From assembly GCA_023376005.1 (NCBI GenBank), contig CM042151.1, positions 82,245,492 through 82,309,491 on the forward strand: a DNA stretch of 64,000 bases, given 5' to 3'. Each line of letters begins with the position of its first letter. Position 1 is the first letter of the stretch. The notes beneath the pieces are model-generated. The model worked only from the letters and a program-made list of their open reading frames with translations. It ran no database searches and was not told the DNA's origin. Source of the DNA: Doryteuthis pealeii (taxonomy: Eukaryota; Mollusca; Cephalopoda; Myopsida; Loliginidae). Shown here piece by piece: positions 60,440 to 64,000 of the stretch. The position numbers were made by a program, and so were the translations under genes.

Positions 60440-60840
60440 CTTTTCCCATAGAAAAATTAATAAGTGATATCACTCAAATTGGGATTCTTGCAAGCCCCCC
60501 TCCAAAAAAAAAAAAAATTAAAAGTGATTATTAAATGGAATTCCGTCAATGACCCCCCCCCCCAAGAAAAATTAAAATAGTGATTATTAAAATTGGATTC
60601 TTGCAACCCCACAAACCAAGAAAAAATAAACGTGATTATTAAGTTGGAATACTCTGCAAGCCCCCCCCCCCACCAAGAAAAATTAAAAGTGTTATTAAAT
60701 TGGATTTCCTGCAAGCCCTCACCCCAAGAAAAAATTAGAACTGAATTATTAAATTGGATTCTTGACACACGCCCAAGAAAAAATTAAAAAAGTGATATTA
60801 AATGGAATTCTTCAAAGCCTCACAACCCCAAGGAAAAATG
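60440..60840. repeat. Inverse copy of the G-rich tandem array
   Basis: C-run plus 'aagaaaaattaaaa.tgattattaa.ttgga.tcttgcaag' units, about seven, the reverse complement of 49034-49352. It is longer than that copy, so the array in the palindrome centre may be collapsed or truncated. Confidence 0.75.
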
Positions 60841-63788
60841 GCCGTCGGTTAGAGCAATGTTTTTTTTTTTTTTTTTAAATTAGAATGTCAGAAGTGAAGA
60901 TAATTATGGAGAATTTGAATTTTATGATTTAAATAGAAATAATTCTATTAAATAAAATAAATTAAAATGTAATTTATCAGTTGTATTGAATTGCGGATGA
61001 ATAATCTTTCAAAAGAAACTTGACATAGGATTTTATTTAAGAAAAACGTATTCAAATTAGAAGTTACAATATTACTATATATTCATTGCCGTGTCGAATT
61101 GACATATACGCCACAGAGCACTAGCGTTAACGTTTCGTATTCCATTATTTTAAATAATTTGGTATAATGGTGTTTATCCAAATGGTCATCTACAGGAAGT
61201 GGTTGTCTCACTTTGTCGCGCGATCTAATATCGTAAGGTTCACAAAAGGGACAAATTATGGAATCCATAGTTTATATACGTTAATAATCTCCCACTCACG
61301 CTTTAGAGTGAGGTTTTATTTAGCGAGGGAAGTTAGATAATGTCTTGTCTTCATATGATCGGTTTAAATTAGAATAATATTAATGTATATCGGTGGGGAG
61401 AAATTTTTATTTAACCCTTTTGTAGCGAGCTAGTTTGCTGTATGACGTGTCCCGAATATGTTTTGCAAGTGGCTTTTCGTTTGCCCGACCCTTTTCGGGT
61501 GCAGTTGTAATCGCGCTCCAATTACTGTTATTTTTTCCAGTTAGTGGGCACCCTCATGGAACCTTGCCCCATTTCCCTCCGCTGAATGGAAGGGGGTCTG
61601 TCTTATCAAAGTTATTTCAATATGATATTGTTATTTATAAAAAACTATATATGATTGAAATTCTAATTTTTTAATGAATAGATTAATGTTTACTTTCTTT
61701 AAAATATTATCTAAAGATAAACTGTTTGGATATTAGTTTTAAGTTTGCCGTTAAGAAAAAAGTAAAATAGAAACGAAGTAATGTTTTATTGACAAATTAA
61801 TAGAAATATTATTTAAAATGATTTATGTACAGTTGACATAAATTAGATTTAATAATCCAAATATATAACTACTTATATTATTCTGTTTGAAAATGTTTCA
61901 TATCATTTCATAAGCTTAATATTCTTTGTATTTGAATTATTTATATATTTCTTATTATACTTATATACTTGTATCTTTTCTATTCTATTGTATTCTCATC
62001 TGAAAAAAATATAGTTTTAAAATAAAACTCTAGATTTTGTTTCTTAACTATATTATTTTACATTTATTGTAAAGTTCAAGGAAAATAAAATAAATAGATC
62101 TTGTACTTATTTCTATTAGATGAGGATCAAAATTATTTCATGTGTAAAACAAAAACTTATATGAATTTCATAGGCTGTATTACACAAGCGAGAATAGTGA
62201 AATCTTAAACTAGAAGTAAAATTTGAGGCCTATCAGAGACTTTATTGGTACAGTAAGTTGCTCTTTTAATAAAATAACGCCAATAGTCAGGAACCGTTTG
62301 TTGTGTCGTTACCTCTATCTCTATTCGGTTATCTTATAGAATCATTTAATAAGTCATTTATGGAACTGTAGAACACTTTCCGATCCCAGGTGTGACGTTT
62401 GGGTGCTAGACACAGGATATGTACCTATGTTGTGACTTGTCAGCCCCTCTTTGTTTCACCATTATCTTCAACAGGGTAGGGTATGGGTGATAATTTTTCT
62501 TCTGTGTCTGGTACTGCTGCTCTCCCGCTAAACAGTCTTAGAATTGGTGCGTTCCTGAGGTTCAGCAACCCAATAAATAGATTTTCCATGGAAGTTCTTC
62601 ACTTCCGGTTGTATTAATGTGAATGATATTATCCTTTGATCTTGCAATATTAGTCTATTTTTTGGCCCGTATTTCTGCCCTGAAAAATATCCTTTTTCCC
62701 CGCTCTATAATCAGATTTTACAACTTGGTCAATCCCTGTCAGCTTTCTTGGTCTTTTAGTCAGTGACGATTATCTCTTGCAAGAGATTTACGACATTTGT
62801 CACAATATTTGCAAGTTGGATAATTCTGAGTAATTGACCATATTCTAGTCAAGACTCCATTTCCTGACTGTGAAGGGAACCCGTCTCCGCCACCCAGCAA
62901 ATGTCAATGCACCGTTGTAGAGTCTGACCTTATAGCTTGAGACGAACTTGTCTGGTATTGTGTTTTGTATGAGGAGAGGAAAATATGTATATCAAATAGA
63001 GTAGCAGTAGTATATTTTAGTAAAGTAAAAAGTAAAGTCGGTATCAACAGTCAGCGAGGGAGTCTATCCCCTTTTCAATAGCGCTAGACCAAGGAGATTG
63101 TATTGGCTTCTGAGGTGGAGCGCCAGTAGTTTGACCATATTCTAGTCAAGACTCCATGCGTCCAGTTTGCTTATGCCAAATACCAATATTGGGAAGGAGG
63201 GGTCTATTGTGTAAACCAGAAACATTCGCAGAGGGATAAGAGATTATACGTTATTTTCATTATTATAAAAGAAAAATGACAAGAGAGCTGGGTATGCCAC
63301 GTGTTTTTATTACATGGTAATCTTAAAAGAAGGGACATGTATCCTTTGTCGGAGAGCTAACACATTAGAGGTCACAAAAGTATAGATTTAGTGTAGCTAA
63401 TATGCGTTATAACTTTGGTCTCATATCATTCTAAATAAATAAAGTTCGTTTTGAACATTATATTTTCATTTTCTCGGATAATTTAAATAAGTATTTGTCT
63501 ATCTTTTAATTTCCTTGTTTTATTTGATTGCAGATTTTTCGTCAAGGAAATTTTACATATTGGATATAATTTGCCGATTTACTTTTAACAGTATATTGGC
63601 ATACATACACATTGAATTGCCGGACGCATAAGATATGTTGATTGAAACAGAATTATTACGGAAGAGAATTGAGGAGAAATCTTATATTACGTCACCGGTT
63701 ACAAATTACTGGATATATTCACAATTCAGAAATTTCGTCATTAAAAGATTGAATATACACACACAGGACAGGTGTTGAAATTCGATTA
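60841..63788. repeat. Third (inverted) copy of the gene D intron and retroelement block
   Basis: Reverse complement of about 46099-49033, with scattered single-base indels. It includes the truncated SINE (about 63030-63125), the retroelement 3' piece and the empty solo-LTR target site near 63340. The acceptor TTTGATTGCAG ends at about 63535. Frames such as 61435-61674 are not genes. Confidence 0.8.
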
Positions 63789-64000
63789 ATGTCAGTAAGT
63801 TCTAATTTGAAAGGAAACTTAAAAGTTCATATAGGAAAACATATACAAAATATGGCAATGAATGCTCTGTAATTGGGAAAGCTTTAACAATTGAATCAGA
63901 TTTAAGAGAACATATGCGCGAACATACAGAAGAGAGGCCAATTTACATGTAAGATATGTGACAAAAGTTTTGCTCGGAAATCCAGTGTAATACGTCATCA
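63789..64000 (+). pseudogene. Start of zinc-finger gene D, third copy, cut by window end
   Basis: ATG at 63789 opens MSVSSNLKGNLKVH as in D1. A missing base at about 63858 (ATGGCAATGAATGC against ATGGCAATTGAATGC) shifts the frame, and the window ends inside finger 1. It is probably the same locus as D1 seen from an overlapping contig. Confidence 0.7.

Overview
The window looks like a non-coding-rich animal genome, most likely a cephalopod (octopus-type). It is very AT-rich and full of simple repeats. It has tRNA-derived SINE-like copies, decayed Ty3/gypsy and Tc1/mariner pieces, and a local cluster of intron-bearing C2H2 zinc-finger genes, a family known to be greatly expanded in octopuses. 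The species is inferred, not proven. There is no bacterial-type gene organisation.

Layout. 1-9.16 kb: GC-richer interspersed repeats, then microsatellite-dominated sequence ((TA)n, (TCTA)n, (CT)n, (GT)n) with small foldback elements. From 9.16 kb to 49.03 kb there are four paralogous segments (A, B, C, D). Each carries a minus-strand zinc-finger gene followed, in gene-upstream direction, by an intron full of retroelement debris: A 9.17-20.2 kb, B 20.2-30.15 kb, C 33.2-43.46 kb, D 43.46-49.03 kb. The A-B and C-D junctions share the same Tc1/mariner remnant, and the B and D genes are nearly identical, so an A-B pair probably duplicated to give C-D. 30.15-33.2 kb (between B and C) holds interspersed repeats, a hammerhead-like motif and foldback elements.

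The best-preserved coding sequences are C (34191-35651, three fingers plus a long Ser/Thr/Asn-rich repeat tail) and D1 (45127-46098, eight fingers). A and B are broken by frameshifts, and D contains a second, partly broken array (D2). A splice acceptor upstream of the coding exon is conserved in A-D, and a matching donor is visible in A, B and C. The family therefore has a 5' non-coding exon and an intron of about 3-5 kb.

Assembly caution. 49.35-58.50 kb is an inverted, indel-rich copy of 39.68-49.03 kb that ends exactly at an N gap. 60.44-64.0 kb is a third, inverted, indel-rich copy of 45.89-49.35 kb. 1-10.39 kb (left of the first N gap) is also indel-rich. These regions look like unpolished long-read sequence and a foldback or overlap mis-join, so broken genes there should not be read as biology without checking. 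No previously undescribed molecular system is clearly shown. The most interesting biology is the co-amplified zinc-finger/retroelement cassette with a fast-changing repeat tail, and the small hammerhead-like and foldback elements around it.
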